From positions 1 through 38,640 of IMG/VR virus record IMGVR_UViG_3300048924_000336: 38,640 nucleotides of DNA. One strand, given 5' to 3'. The position numbers and the translations under genes are program-made. The notes below the pieces were generated by a model that saw nothing but the letters and a program-made list of their open reading frames with translations, did no database searches and was not told the DNA's origin. The stretch comes from a virus. This document shows, one piece after another, positions 1-5,731 of the stretch (position 1 is the first letter of the stretch; every line of letters starts with the position of its first letter).

Positions 1-180
1 CTCCGGCGTGGGGGTGGGGGTCCCGGTCGGCTGGGGGGACGGATCGACCGTGGGCGCCACGGTGAACGTGGGCACGGGCGCCGGGGTGTCGTCGTCCGTT
101 GACGCGGCCGCCACGCATCCCACGGCGGCCAGAGCGACGGCAGCGCCGCCGATCGCGGCCAGGGCAAGCCGCCGGTTCAT
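1..180 (-). CDS. Putative lipoprotein, 3' end beyond window
   Basis: Leftward gene starting with ATG at 178-180 and running off the left edge; 60 codons are visible. The protein begins MNRRLALAAIGGAAVALAAVGC: two arginines, a hydrophobic stretch, then a lipobox ending LAAVGC, so Cys22 is the likely lipidated residue after signal peptidase II cleavage. A Ser/Thr/Asp/Pro-rich linker follows (TPAPVP, PTGTPTPTPE), typical of an extracytoplasmic spacer. The ATG overlaps the TGA of the next gene upstream (177-179) as ATGA, so translation is coupled. Phage lipoproteins are often surface proteins that block superinfection or DNA entry; that role is inference here because the functional domain lies outside the window. 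Confidence 0.75.
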   Translation of the reverse strand, partial: MNRRLALAAIGGAAVALAAVGCVAAASTDDDTPAPVPTFTVAPTVDPSPQPTGTPTPTPE

Positions 181-395
181 CGCTTGACCAGCATGTCTGC
201 ATCGAGCGCCTCGAGCTTGCGAGCCGCGGCGAGCCATTGGCTACGGTACGCGCCGGATCGGCGCTGCAGGCGGGCCACTTCTGCTTCGCTGCAGGTGGGG
301 TCGTGGAACGCGACGACGGCATCCGCCGACGCGCTCACACTTTTGCTGTAGGCGAGCGCTTCCGCATTGATCGCCTTCTGAATCCGACTGGCCAT
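177..395 (-). CDS. Hypothetical small protein (72 aa)
   Basis: ATG at 393-395, with a purine-rich GGAAGGAAA upstream at a somewhat long distance. The protein is charged and predicted helical (MASRIQKAINAEALAYSKS...), with one cysteine, no membrane segment and no recognisable domain. Its TGA overlaps the start of the lipoprotein gene, so the two form one leftward operon. A perfect 19-bp palindrome (414-432) sits 18 bases before the start. An identical palindrome precedes the gene at 576-1256, which suggests shared control. Function unknown. Confidence 0.7.
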   Translation of the reverse strand: MASRIQKAINAEALAYSKSVSASADAVVAFHDPTCSEAEVARLQRRSGAYRSQWLAAARKLEALDADMLVKR

Positions 396-413
396 GATGA
401 CCGTTTCCTTCCC

Positions 414-432
414 GATTCAGACGGTCTGAATC
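414..432. promoter_or_regulatory. 19-bp perfect palindrome, copy 1 (operator-like)
   Basis: GATTCAGACGGTCTGAATC: two 9-base arms around one central base. It lies just upstream of the leftward gene starting at 395. An identical copy is at 1274-1292, 17 bases before another leftward start. The symmetry, identity and matching placement suggest a binding site for a dimeric regulator, though an RNA hairpin in the leader is possible. Confidence 0.6.
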
Positions 433-534
433 GTTCGTTGAGTGGGTCGTGCGGATGCACGGCTCACAGGTGCAGTACGCACCACAGGCCCGCCCGGCGT
501 GCGGGAGAGTCTGCGCTACGGATGCAGCGGGGAA

Positions 535-565
535 GGGCCCGCGGGAGGGGGAATCCCGCGGGCCC
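535..565 (-). terminator. Intrinsic-type terminator after the 576-1256 gene
   Basis: Perfect 12-bp GC-rich stem, GGGCCCGCGGGA (535-546) and TCCCGCGGGCCC (554-565), with a 7-base loop. It starts 10 bases downstream of the leftward stop codon at 576. There is no U-track beyond TT on the leftward RNA, as is common in actinobacterial terminators. Bases 396-534 otherwise hold only the palindrome and, presumably, a promoter for the 177-395 gene. Confidence 0.75.
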
Positions 566-575
566 GGCGTGGGGG

Positions 576-1256
576 TTACTTCGCGGCGACGGCCGTGGCC
601 ACCTTCGCGGGGGACGGCGCCACCTTCGCCACGGTGAGCGCTTCCGCCAGGGCGGCGACGGCCGCGCGGAAGTTGTCATCCGGGGTGAACTTGCCGGAGA
701 CGATCGACGCGGTGATGCCGCGCACCACACGGGCGGGCCCGCCGTCGGTGTGCACGTCCGCTTCCGGCGATACCTCGACGGTCGTGGTGCGCGTCTTCGC
801 GGGGGACACCTTCCGCTCCGCCTTGGCTGCGTCGACCTCAGCGGTCGCTGCTTTCTGCGCCCGTGCCAGCTTCGCCGACGTCGACTTGCCCGGCATCCCG
901 GCGGCGGGGACCGACTTCAGGATGGACGCGCGACCCTGCCGCATCACTGCCCGGTACGTCTCCGCCACCATGCGGGGGTTCTCCGCGACGGCCGTTTCGA
1001 GCGACACGCCCAGCTTGTGGAGCACGTCGCCCACGGCTTTCGCGTAGCCCAGGACCGACTGGCCCACGGGGATGATGCGGGGGTCTTTCGCGCTCGCGGT
1101 GACCAGATCGGCGGCCAGCGTTTTGACCGTGACACCGGCGCTCAGCGTGTCCGCTACAGCGACCACACGGGCCACGATTGCGGCGTCGTCGATGCCATGG
1201 GCGGTGGAGATTGCGGCGAGTTGTGCGCCTGTCGCGTGTGTGATTTCAGCGGCCAT
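576..1256 (-). CDS. Hypothetical protein, Ala-rich (226 aa)
   Basis: The start is taken as ATG at 1254-1256 because GGAG lies 8 bases upstream; the frame is open further upstream but there the palindrome and leader would be read as protein. The product begins MAAEITHATGAQLAAI. It has a helical N-terminal half (about residues 1-110), a Lys/Ala-rich linker containing KVSPAKTRTTTVEV (about 140-160), and a C-terminal segment ending in VAPSPAKVATAVAAK. No catalytic motif or membrane helix is visible. The basic Ala/Pro/Lys C-terminus could contact DNA, but I do not recognise the family. It is a single-gene unit, with its own leader (1257-1360) and a strong terminator at 535-565. Confidence 0.7.
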   Translation of the reverse strand: MAAEITHATGAQLAAISTAHGIDDAAIVARVVAVADTLSAGVTVKTLAADLVTASAKDPRIIPVGQSVLGYAKAVGDVLHKLGVSLETAVAENPRMVAETYRAVMRQGRASILKSVPAAGMPGKSTSAKLARAQKAATAEVDAAKAERKVSPAKTRTTTVEVSPEADVHTDGGPARVVRGITASIVSGKFTPDDNFRAAVAALAEALTVAKVAPSPAKVATAVAAK

Positions 1257-1273
1257 GATTGTGCTCCGTTCTC

Positions 1274-1292
1274 GATTCAGACGGTCTGAATC
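1274..1292. promoter_or_regulatory. 19-bp perfect palindrome, copy 2 (operator-like)
   Basis: Identical to 414-432. It lies in the leader of the leftward gene at 576-1256, between the candidate promoter at 1335-1362 and the ribosome binding site. Confidence 0.6.
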
Positions 1293-1334
1293 GGTGGGGT
1301 GTCGGGTTGCCGTGTGCATCCCCGATCAAGAACA

Positions 1335-1362
1335 ACACTACTCGGTTCATCAAGTAGCGCAA
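1335..1362 (-). promoter_or_regulatory. Candidate leftward promoter with palindrome in the spacer
   Basis: On the minus strand TTGCGC (1357-1362) and TAGTGT (1335-1340) are separated by 16 bases, a moderate match to the actinobacterial TTGAC-N17-TAnnnT pattern. The region carries the imperfect palindrome CTACT...AGTAG (1338-1357), which could be an operator. Transcription would run through the 19-bp palindrome to the gene at 576-1256. Confidence 0.35.
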
Positions 1363-1659
1363 CCCCTGACGTGTTCGAGCGGCTCAGATCGGGCCCGGAC
1401 CCCCCACCCCCTCCAATTCGTCCGGGCGGGGTGCGCCGGCCCCGGTGCCCTCCCCGACGGATATGACCTGGGGATAGAGAATTTCGTTTTACAGTCCGCA
1501 TCGAAGCCCGCGGAGCTTCAGCGCAGCGGGCGAACTGAAGCCGTGCGGAGGAACCGGTTTCGCTGCTCGATTCCATGGGAAAAATCGGGACGTTCGAGTT
1601 GCGCTGACGCTCCACTCGAACTTGTGCGGAACGCGCACGCAGCTCGGTTATATCTATGG

Positions 1660-1809
1660 GGCCCGATAATCGGGCCCACAAGGCACCCCCTGGACCGATA
1701 GTCGGGCCTCTAGAACGTCGTTGAACAGTTCAATCGGGTGCCCCATAGTACTAGTCCTGGCACGATAATCGGGCCTCAAACGCACCTGTAGGGGCCCGAT
1801 AGTCGGGCC
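1660..1809. repeat. Iteron-like array of a 17-bp palindromic motif
   Basis: Four copies of GGnnCGATArTCGGGCC, at 1660-1676, 1692-1708, 1759-1775 and 1793-1809. The first sits inside a perfect 19-bp palindrome, GGGCCCGATAATCGGGCCC (1659-1677). A degenerate fifth copy (CAATCGGG at its core, 1724-1740) fills the gap, so the TCGGG cores are spaced 32, 32, 35 and 34 bases. The right half CGATArTCGGGCC is conserved while the left half drifts, which favours protein-binding sites over pure RNA hairpins. The last copy abuts the stop codon of the leftward gene at 1810. Confidence 0.75.
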
Positions 1810-2073
1810 TCAGAGAAGCTCGGAGTGGGACCAGAGAAGACGGCCGCCGTGGTCGTGGCATTCACCCGGCGTGACGGTGCGCGCGAACCGCTCGTGTTCG
1901 GCGCACATCGGGAAGGCGTGGGGGCAGAGGTAGTGCACGATGTACTCGGCGTCGTTCGGGCAGTCGGTCTCGCTGTCGTCACCGGCGATCGAGATCACGC
2001 AGCACCGCGGGACGAACGCGCGCAGCAGATCCTCGGCCAGGAGATCCTCGACAGTGGTGCTCTGTGCGTTCAT
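1810..2073 (-). CDS. Small Cys/His-rich protein, possible Zn-binding (87 aa)
   Basis: ATG at 2071-2073; a TTG directly upstream is an alternative. The TGA of the upstream gene overlaps as TGATG. The acidic N-terminus (TTVEDLLAEDLLRAFVP) is followed by a Cys/His-rich section: PRCC, then ETDCPNDAEYIVHYLCPHAF, then PMCAEHERFARTV and GECHDHGG. The C..CPH..C..H spacing resembles small zinc-binding phage proteins, but I cannot assign a family. It is the last gene of the leftward operon 1810-3338 and ends at the palindrome array. Confidence 0.7.
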   Translation of the reverse strand: MNAQSTTVEDLLAEDLLRAFVPRCCVISIAGDDSETDCPNDAEYIVHYLCPHAFPMCAEHERFARTVTPGECHDHGGRLLWSHSELL

Positions 2074-2210
2074 CAATCGGTCCAGAACTTCCCGGTGCGA
2101 TATCGGGGCTGCGGCTCGACGCCACGGCGAAGATCGCGACGGACCCGAGTGCGCTCGCGCTTCCCGCGCAGACGCTCGCTCCCGAAGAACGCGAGCCAGC
2201 GGCGGCTCAT
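2073..2210 (-). CDS. Hypothetical very basic microprotein (45 aa)
   Basis: MSRRWLAFFGSERLRGKRE..., with many Arg/Lys residues. Both ends support it: the ATG (2208-2210) overlaps the TGA of the upstream gene as ATGA, and its own TGA (2073-2075) overlaps the next start as TGATG. A short basic protein could bind nucleic acid or a host enzyme; nothing in the sequence decides this. Confidence 0.6.
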   Translation of the reverse strand: MSRRWLAFFGSERLRGKRERTRVRRDLRRGVEPQPRYRTGKFWTD

Positions 2211-2446
2211 CGGCGATACCACCGGATCAGCAGTACGCGCTGACCGTCCACGGGCTCGAAGTGCTTCGGCATCACCATCGCGGTGAGGTGCTGCCGGATG
2301 CCTGCCCACTTCCCGCGTTGCTGCGTCCGGCTCGTCACGACCTCGTAGCACCGGCCAGTCTGGGTGCGCACGATGTCGCCCGGCTGCAGGGTCATCACGC
2401 GCGTGTCGACGTAGAGCGAAACGATCGCGCCGGCAGGGGCAGTCAT
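2207..2446 (-). CDS. Hypothetical protein (79 aa)
   Basis: ATG at 2444-2446 overlaps the upstream TGA as ATGA. The same frame stays open further upstream, but there it is only antisense-like Arg-rich sequence overlapping the better-supported 2443-2748 gene. The protein is predicted beta-rich (VSLYVDTRVMTLQPGDIVRT, CYEVVTSR, FEPVDGQRVLLIRWYRR), like a small SH3/KOW-type barrel. No motif gives a function. It is coupled to its neighbours on both sides. Confidence 0.65.
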   Translation of the reverse strand: MTAPAGAIVSLYVDTRVMTLQPGDIVRTQTGRCYEVVTSRTQQRGKWAGIRQHLTAMVMPKHFEPVDGQRVLLIRWYRR

Positions 2447-2748
2447 GGCTTGATCCTCTCGACGGTCCAGCCGTGCGACCGCAGCCACTCGACCATTACC
2501 TGCTCGCGCACGCCCTCCTCGGCGGCCACGATCCTCTCGAGCATCTCGTGCACGATGCTGCCGGTGTCGATCTCGTACTCGTACGTCATCGAGTTGTCGT
2601 CGAGGTCGAAACGCGGCGACCGCAGCGCCTTGACCTCGGGATAGTGCACCGGCTCGAAGCCGAGCTCGTCGTGATAGGCACGGACCACCTCGGAGGGCGT
2701 GCACCAGCCGCCCGCCGCGGCGAACAGTGAGGGTCGCTCGTCTGTCAT
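2443..2748 (-). CDS. Hypothetical acidic protein (101 aa)
   Basis: ATG at 2746-2748 is preceded by GAGGAG at good spacing, and the upstream TGA overlaps as ATGA. The protein has an alpha/beta composition: TPSEVVRAYHDELGFEPVHYPEV, SMTYEYEIDTGSIVHEMLERIV and a C-terminal helix EEGVREQVMVEWLRSHGWTVERIKP. It is soluble, without Cys motifs or membrane segments, and not recognised. Confidence 0.75.
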   Translation of the reverse strand: MTDERPSLFAAAGGWCTPSEVVRAYHDELGFEPVHYPEVKALRSPRFDLDDNSMTYEYEIDTGSIVHEMLERIVAAEEGVREQVMVEWLRSHGWTVERIKP

Positions 2749-3107
2749 GCTCGTCTCCTCTGTCGCATCTGCGCTTCATCGCGCATGGTGGGGGCTGGGA
2801 TCTTCGACGGCGGCCAGGGCATCGACTCGGGGATCTCGTACTGCGCGGCCGTCTTCACGCTGGCGTGCCAGGTCTGCTCGACCAGATGGAGGCGGAGAAG
2901 GTCGCCGAGTGCGCCTTGCACGGTCGACCGGCTTGCGCCGGTGCGTTCCATCATGGTCCGCTGGCTGATCTTGGATCGGCCCTGCGCGTCGATCTGGTCA
3001 CAGATCACGACGAATACCGCGATGTGGCTCAGCTTCAGCTCGAACGCCGGCACTGCGTCTCGCACGAACCAGTGCGGCACCGCGCCGTGCGTCCGGTAGG
3101 ACGGCAC
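2745..3107 (-). CDS. Winged-helix DNA-binding protein (120 aa)
   Basis: GTG start at 3105-3107 with AGGA upstream. After a short N-terminus (PHWFVRDAVPAFELKLSHIAVFVVICDQID), residues about 40-75 read SKISQRTMMERTGASRSTVQGALGDLLRLHLVEQ. This is the helix-turn-helix plus recognition helix and first wing strand of a winged-helix domain, of the type seen in phage replication-initiation (helix-turn-helix/DnaD-like) proteins and small regulators. It lies directly downstream of the excisionase-like gene. It is a candidate for binding the palindrome array at 1660-1809 or the 19-bp palindromes, but that link is inference. The extended C-terminus (MPWPPSKIPAPTMRDEAQMRQRRRA) is basic. Confidence 0.75.
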   Translation of the reverse strand: MPSYRTHGAVPHWFVRDAVPAFELKLSHIAVFVVICDQIDAQGRSKISQRTMMERTGASRSTVQGALGDLLRLHLVEQTWHASVKTAAQYEIPESMPWPPSKIPAPTMRDEAQMRQRRRA

Positions 3108-3110
3108 GAC

Positions 3111-3338
3111 TCAGTCCTGGGGCTTCGGCAGCGCGACCAGCGGGCGTCCGGTGCGAGAGCGCATCCACTCCTCAAGCACCTCCTGCTGATATCGCACGGT
3201 CCTGTGCCCGACTCGCACGAACGGGGGTCCTTGCTTCAGTCGGCGCCATCGCACCAGCGTGGAGGGCTGGACGCCGAGGATCTCCGCCACCTCCTCGGGG
3301 GCCAGCAAGGGCGTCATGGGGTGTGCTGCGTTCAACAT
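3111..3338 (-). CDS. Excisionase-like / MerR-type HTH protein (75 aa)
   Basis: ATG at 3336-3338. The core LAPEEVAEILGVQPSTLVRWRRLKQGPPFVRVGHRTVRYQQEVLEEWMRSRT (about residues 11-63) matches the helix-turn-helix_17/excisionase (Xis, AlpA) pattern: a helix-turn-helix with STLVRW recognition helix, then the GPPF-rVG-RtvRY wing and a helix ending EEWM. Such proteins act as recombination directionality factors or small repressors. No Shine-Dalgarno sequence is visible, but TATAGT lies 6 bases before the ATG, so the mRNA may be leaderless. First gene of the leftward 3338-1810 operon, divergent from 3379. An integrase is not in this window. Confidence 0.8.
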   Translation of the reverse strand: MLNAAHPMTPLLAPEEVAEILGVQPSTLVRWRRLKQGPPFVRVGHRTVRYQQEVLEEWMRSRTGRPLVALPKPQD

Positions 3339-3378
3339 AGTGCTACTATACCATCACAAGTCTCTGGAAGGAGAAACC
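3339..3378. promoter_or_regulatory. Divergent intergenic promoter region
   Basis: Only 40 bases separate divergent starts. Leftward, TATAGT (about 3345-3350 on the minus strand) is 6 bases before the ATG at 3338, the distance expected when transcription starts at the A of ATG. Rightward, TATACC overlaps the same AT-rich stretch, and GGAAGGAG (3366-3373) is the ribosome binding site of the gene at 3379. No good -35 box is seen on either strand. Confidence 0.45.
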
Positions 3379-3891
3379 ATGGAACCCACCATTGAACAGA
3401 TCGTCCAGGAGGCCCTCGACCGGATGCGCAAGACGTTCGTACAGAGCGCGCCGCCGCAAGCGATGCGCAGCGCAGGCTCCGCGTTCGACGGATTCGCCAA
3501 TGGGGCGCATCTGCGCGAGACGCTGCACGACCTGCACACCGACCTCCGTGCCGCGTACGAGCGCGGCCGCGCCCAAGCTGAGGAGATCGACAGGCTCTCC
3601 CTGGTGAATCAGGTCCTCACCAGGTCCAACAGGGACCTGCTGGCCGAGAACACGATCAGTGTGAGTGCAGACGCAGCCGCCAGCCTCCGGCAGGAGCTTG
3701 AGAGCTACAAGGCGCTCGCCGATCGGCTCGGCCGCAGCAATGCCGCCGCTCGGCGCGCGCTTGACGGGCAGTACCCCAATGGCGTCACCGTCACCTTCGG
3801 GGGCTGGAACTCGGTGCTCGAGCCCGGGTCGTCGATCGACATCCAGGCGGTCGTGACAGAGCCCGAAGCTAGCCCGGGGACAGGGGAGTGA
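3379..3891 (+). CDS. Hypothetical coiled-coil protein (170 aa)
   Basis: ATG at 3379 with GGAAGGAG six bases upstream; the frame is open 5' of this but only as a shadow of the excisionase-like gene. Residues about 45-120 are strongly helical and heptad-like (LHDLHTDLRAAYERGRAQAEEIDRL, LRQELESYKALADRLGR). The C-terminus is beta-rich (GVTVTFGGWNSVLEPGSSIDIQAVVTEPE). First gene of the rightward run. Its TGA overlaps the GTG of the next gene as GTGA. Function unknown. Confidence 0.8.
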   Translation: MEPTIEQIVQEALDRMRKTFVQSAPPQAMRSAGSAFDGFANGAHLRETLHDLHTDLRAAYERGRAQAEEIDRLSLVNQVLTRSNRDLLAENTISVSADAAASLRQELESYKALADRLGRSNAAARRALDGQYPNGVTVTFGGWNSVLEPGSSIDIQAVVTEPEASPGTGE

Positions 3892-4211
3892 AGCGGTTCA
3901 TCGGGCTCGGCGAAACCTGGGTGGACGTCGAGGAGATCGCGGCGATCGAGCCCGGGGAGGTCGAGGTCACCGTGAAGCGGGCGGTGGACTCGGAGCCCAA
4001 GGAGCAGCAGGGATCGACGATCATCCTGAAGTCCGGCGTACAGCTCTCCGTCGAGACCCCGGTGCAGTCCGTGCTCGCCGTCATCCGGGAGTCGCTCGGC
4101 GGCAAGCCCGAGCCCACGCCGCCGCCGGCAGAGCCGCTGCCCACGGTCGATGTGTCGGACCTTCCGTCCGGCTACCTCGATCCGTTCGCGCACCACACCC
4201 ACCACCACTGA
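3888..4211 (+). CDS. Hypothetical protein (107 aa)
   Basis: GTG start at 3888, overlapping the previous stop, with GGGG just upstream. The protein is small and predicted beta-rich (WVDVEEIAAIEPGEVEVTVKRAV, TIILKSGVQLSVETPVQSVLAVI), followed by a proline-rich segment and a natural HHTHHH ending. An SH3-like or PH-like barrel would fit the strand pattern, but I do not recognise it. Coupled to the next gene by TGATG. Confidence 0.75.
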   Translation: MKRFIGLGETWVDVEEIAAIEPGEVEVTVKRAVDSEPKEQQGSTIILKSGVQLSVETPVQSVLAVIRESLGGKPEPTPPPAEPLPTVDVSDLPSGYLDPFAHHTHHH

Positions 4212-4483
4212 TGGGCGTGCTCGACAACTACCGACTACTCGCCGGGCCGCTCGAGCCCGGCGAGTACCGGTTCGATCATGCCGAGGCGGTGCCGGCGCGA
4301 CCGACCGACCAGGAGCTCGAGTGGCGGGTGGATCACCTGCGCCGCTACTTCGATAAGGACGAGGACGAGATCGTGGTGGGCCCGAAGGCGATCCGCGAGA
4401 AGGTGACCAACCACGGCGAAGTCGACTGGGTCATCCGGGTCGTCGCGATCTGCCGGGAGACACGGCCTGCCATCACGCAGTAG
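4211..4483 (+). CDS. Hypothetical protein (90 aa)
   Basis: ATG at 4211 overlaps the preceding TGA. The product, MGVLDNYRLLAGPLEP..., carries a central acidic helix (PTDQELEWRVDHLRRYFDKDEDEIV) and a basic C-terminal part (AIREKVTNHGEVDWVIRVVAICRETRP). No known motif. A short intergenic gap with the palindrome GCGTATTACGC (4483-4493) follows. Confidence 0.7.
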   Translation: MGVLDNYRLLAGPLEPGEYRFDHAEAVPARPTDQELEWRVDHLRRYFDKDEDEIVVGPKAIREKVTNHGEVDWVIRVVAICRETRPAITQ

Positions 4484-4493
4484 CGTATTACGC
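4483..4493. promoter_or_regulatory. 11-bp palindrome directly before a start codon
   Basis: GCGTATTACGC, 5-base arms around one base, ends at the base before the ATG at 4494. The 13-mer TAGCGTATTACGC (4481-4493) occurs in reverse complement at 24660-24672, also between genes. The following gene encodes a ribbon-helix-helix protein, so autoregulation is a reasonable guess. Confidence 0.35.
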
Positions 4494-4661
4494 ATGGGAC
4501 GCAGGAAAGAGGGCGCCACGATCCGGACGCACACGAAGTGCATCCGGCTGGATGATGATGGTGTCCAGATGCTCGAGCGCAACCGCGCGCGCCGCGGTCT
4601 CGAGATCTCGGACTACTTCCGCACCCTGATGGAGGAGGACAGATATGCCGAGCAGGGATGA
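4494..4661 (+). CDS. Ribbon-helix-helix (Arc/CopG-type) protein (55 aa)
   Basis: ATG at 4494, TGA at 4659-4661. The sequence RTHTKCIRLDDDGVQMLERNRARRGLEISDYFRTLMEED fits the ribbon-helix-helix fold: a short N-terminal strand (TKCIRLD), helix A (DGVQMLERNRARRG), a turn, and helix B (EISDYFRTLMEED). Proteins of this size bind DNA as dimers through the strand. No clear Shine-Dalgarno; an 11-bp palindrome touches the start. The 3' end overlaps the start of the next gene, whose ribosome site GGAGGAGG lies inside this gene. It may be a transcriptional regulator, or assist DNA recognition at packaging given its place before the terminase genes. Confidence 0.75.
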   Translation: MGRRKEGATIRTHTKCIRLDDDGVQMLERNRARRGLEISDYFRTLMEEDRYAEQG

Positions 4662-4932
4662 GAAGATCAGGCAGGATCTCGCTCGCCGCAAGCGTGAGTG
4701 CTGGGGATCTCCCTGGCGCGGCGCCCGTCGCGATGGACAGACGGATCTGCCTCGCAAGTATGTCCGCCTGAACGCGGTCGAGATGCGCCACGCCGCTCTC
4801 ACCGGTGGCGTGGCGATCTCGGAGCGCGAGGCGACCCGCCTCGGTCTGATCGACCCACCGGAGCTGAAGATGGAGAACATCGAGCCCGGCGAGGATGTCT
4901 TCCTGGCCGGAGCGATGGAGGTGCCGCGATGA
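4645..4932 (+). CDS. Hypothetical basic protein (95 aa)
   Basis: ATG at 4645 with GGAGGAGGAC upstream. The basic N-terminus (SRDEKIRQDLARRKRECWGSPWRGARRDG) is followed by PRKYVRLNAVEMRHAALTGGVAISEREATRLGLIDPPELKMENIEPGEDVFLAG. It has one Cys and no membrane segment. It overlaps the ribbon-helix-helix gene at its start and the putative small terminase at its end (ATGA). Possibly part of the packaging cassette; family not recognised. Confidence 0.75.
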   Translation: MPSRDEKIRQDLARRKRECWGSPWRGARRDGQTDLPRKYVRLNAVEMRHAALTGGVAISEREATRLGLIDPPELKMENIEPGEDVFLAGAMEVPR

Positions 4933-5582
4933 GCCAGGACGCGATGCGTGCCGACTTCGAGGAGCCGGCACGGCGGGGACTGAAGCCCGGAAGGGCACCG
5001 CGGGTGCCGCTGAAGGCGCGTATCCCTGAGCTGCCGCCGCTCGAGCACGACTTCGACGCGACGAAGCTGCCCACGCCCGACCAGCGCTCCGAGGCGTGCG
5101 TGAACATGAAGCTCGCCGGTGCGCCATGGCCGGAGATCGTGAAGGAACTCGGCTACGCGGATGTGCAGTCGGCGCGCTCGGCGTACATCGCCGCCCTCGC
5201 GAACTCCCATCCGCCGGAGGACTGGGACACGCTGCGCCAGACGGCCATGCTCCGCGCCGAGGGTTCGCTGGCGCGCTCGAACGCGATGGCCTCTGCCGAC
5301 TACCTGATCGTGCGCTACGAGAAGGACGGCGAGATCGTCGAGGAGTACGTCCCGAATGCGGACAAGCTGCGCTGGCACGAGCAGGCCAGCAAGGACCTGA
5401 TGAACTGGGCGATCATCTCCGGCGCCAAGGCTCCGAGCCGCGTCGAGGTCACCGCCTCCTCGGCCGAGCTGAACCAGATGGTGCAGGTGCTGCTGGCAGG
5501 TCAGGAGCAGCGCGAGATCGAGGCGGATATCTGGGACGCCGAGGTCGTACCGGATGGCGAGACCGAGGACTGGGCCGACTGA
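4929..5582 (+). CDS. terS: Putative terminase small subunit (217 aa)
   Basis: ATG at 4929 overlaps the previous TGA. After a Pro-rich N-terminus (residues 1-50), residues about 55-90 (RSEACVNMKLAGAPWPEIVKELGYADVQSARSAYIAALAN) form a helix-turn-helix of the kind small terminases use to recognise the packaging site. A helical middle (DTLRQTAMLRAEGSLARSNAMASADYLIVRYEKDG, then DKLRWHEQASKDLMNWAIISGAKAP) fits the oligomerisation region, and the acidic C-terminus (EIEADIWDAEVVPDGETEDWAD) could contact the large subunit. Size, helix-turn-helix and position 600 bases before terL support the call; direct homology cannot be checked here. Confidence 0.65.
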   Translation: MSQDAMRADFEEPARRGLKPGRAPRVPLKARIPELPPLEHDFDATKLPTPDQRSEACVNMKLAGAPWPEIVKELGYADVQSARSAYIAALANSHPPEDWDTLRQTAMLRAEGSLARSNAMASADYLIVRYEKDGEIVEEYVPNADKLRWHEQASKDLMNWAIISGAKAPSRVEVTASSAELNQMVQVLLAGQEQREIEADIWDAEVVPDGETEDWAD

Positions 5583-5731
5583 TGCTGTCAGTGGTTCCCG
5601 TTCCCGAGAGCACGGTCGAGATGCGTCGCCGTGCGATGTGGCGCAAGATCCTGAAGAACACCAGCCGGGTGAAGATGTCCCGCGCCGGTCGGCCGCGTCT
5701 GCGACGCACGTTCCCGAGGAGTGGACGATGA
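5582..5731 (+). CDS. Hypothetical basic microprotein (49 aa)
   Basis: ATG at 5582 overlaps the TGA of the gene before (TGATG), and its TGA overlaps the next ATG at 5728 (ATGA). The sequence MLSVVPVPESTVEMRRRAMWRKIL... is strongly basic in the second half (KNTSRVKMSRAGRPRLRRTF). Translational coupling at both ends is the main evidence. Function unknown; nucleic-acid binding would suit the charge. Confidence 0.6.
   Translation: MLSVVPVPESTVEMRRRAMWRKILKNTSRVKMSRAGRPRLRRTFPRSGR

Larger units (their letters stand above)
1320..1809. other. 490-bp non-coding region with inverted repeats
   Basis: No convincing gene on either strand: the open frames here have implausible composition and no ribosome binding site. 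It contains the candidate promoter at 1335-1362. It also has nested inverted repeats GCTTCAG...CTGAAGC and GCCCGC...GCGGGC around 1507-1544, and an 8-bp inverted repeat GTTCGAGT (1592-1599) / ACTCGAAC (1614-1621). A further 13-bp palindrome TTGAACAGTTCAA is at 1721-1733, and the palindrome array is at 1660-1809. Locally it is more AT-rich than its surroundings (for example GGTTATATCTATGG near 1647). Plausible roles are a replication origin, a cluster of operator sites or a small structured RNA. Confidence 0.55.

Noticed and set aside
99-1289. Long open frame on the plus strand (about 396 codons)
   Set aside because: It is antisense to the well-supported leftward genes, has Arg/Gly/His-rich shadow composition and no ribosome site.
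1277-1681. Open frame of 134 codons in the non-coding region, minus strand
   Set aside because: It runs through the promoter-like region and palindromes, has a repetitive Gly/Arg stretch and no ribosome site; composition is not protein-like.
1660-1809. The palindrome array as a series of transcription terminators
   Set aside because: Two of four copies have mismatched stems, no U-track follows, and the conserved half-site and regular spacing suit protein binding better; not fully excluded.
2447-2779. Upstream extension of the 79-residue gene
   Set aside because: The extra sequence is Arg-rich shadow of the 101-residue gene; the ATG at 2446 has the ATGA coupling seen throughout.
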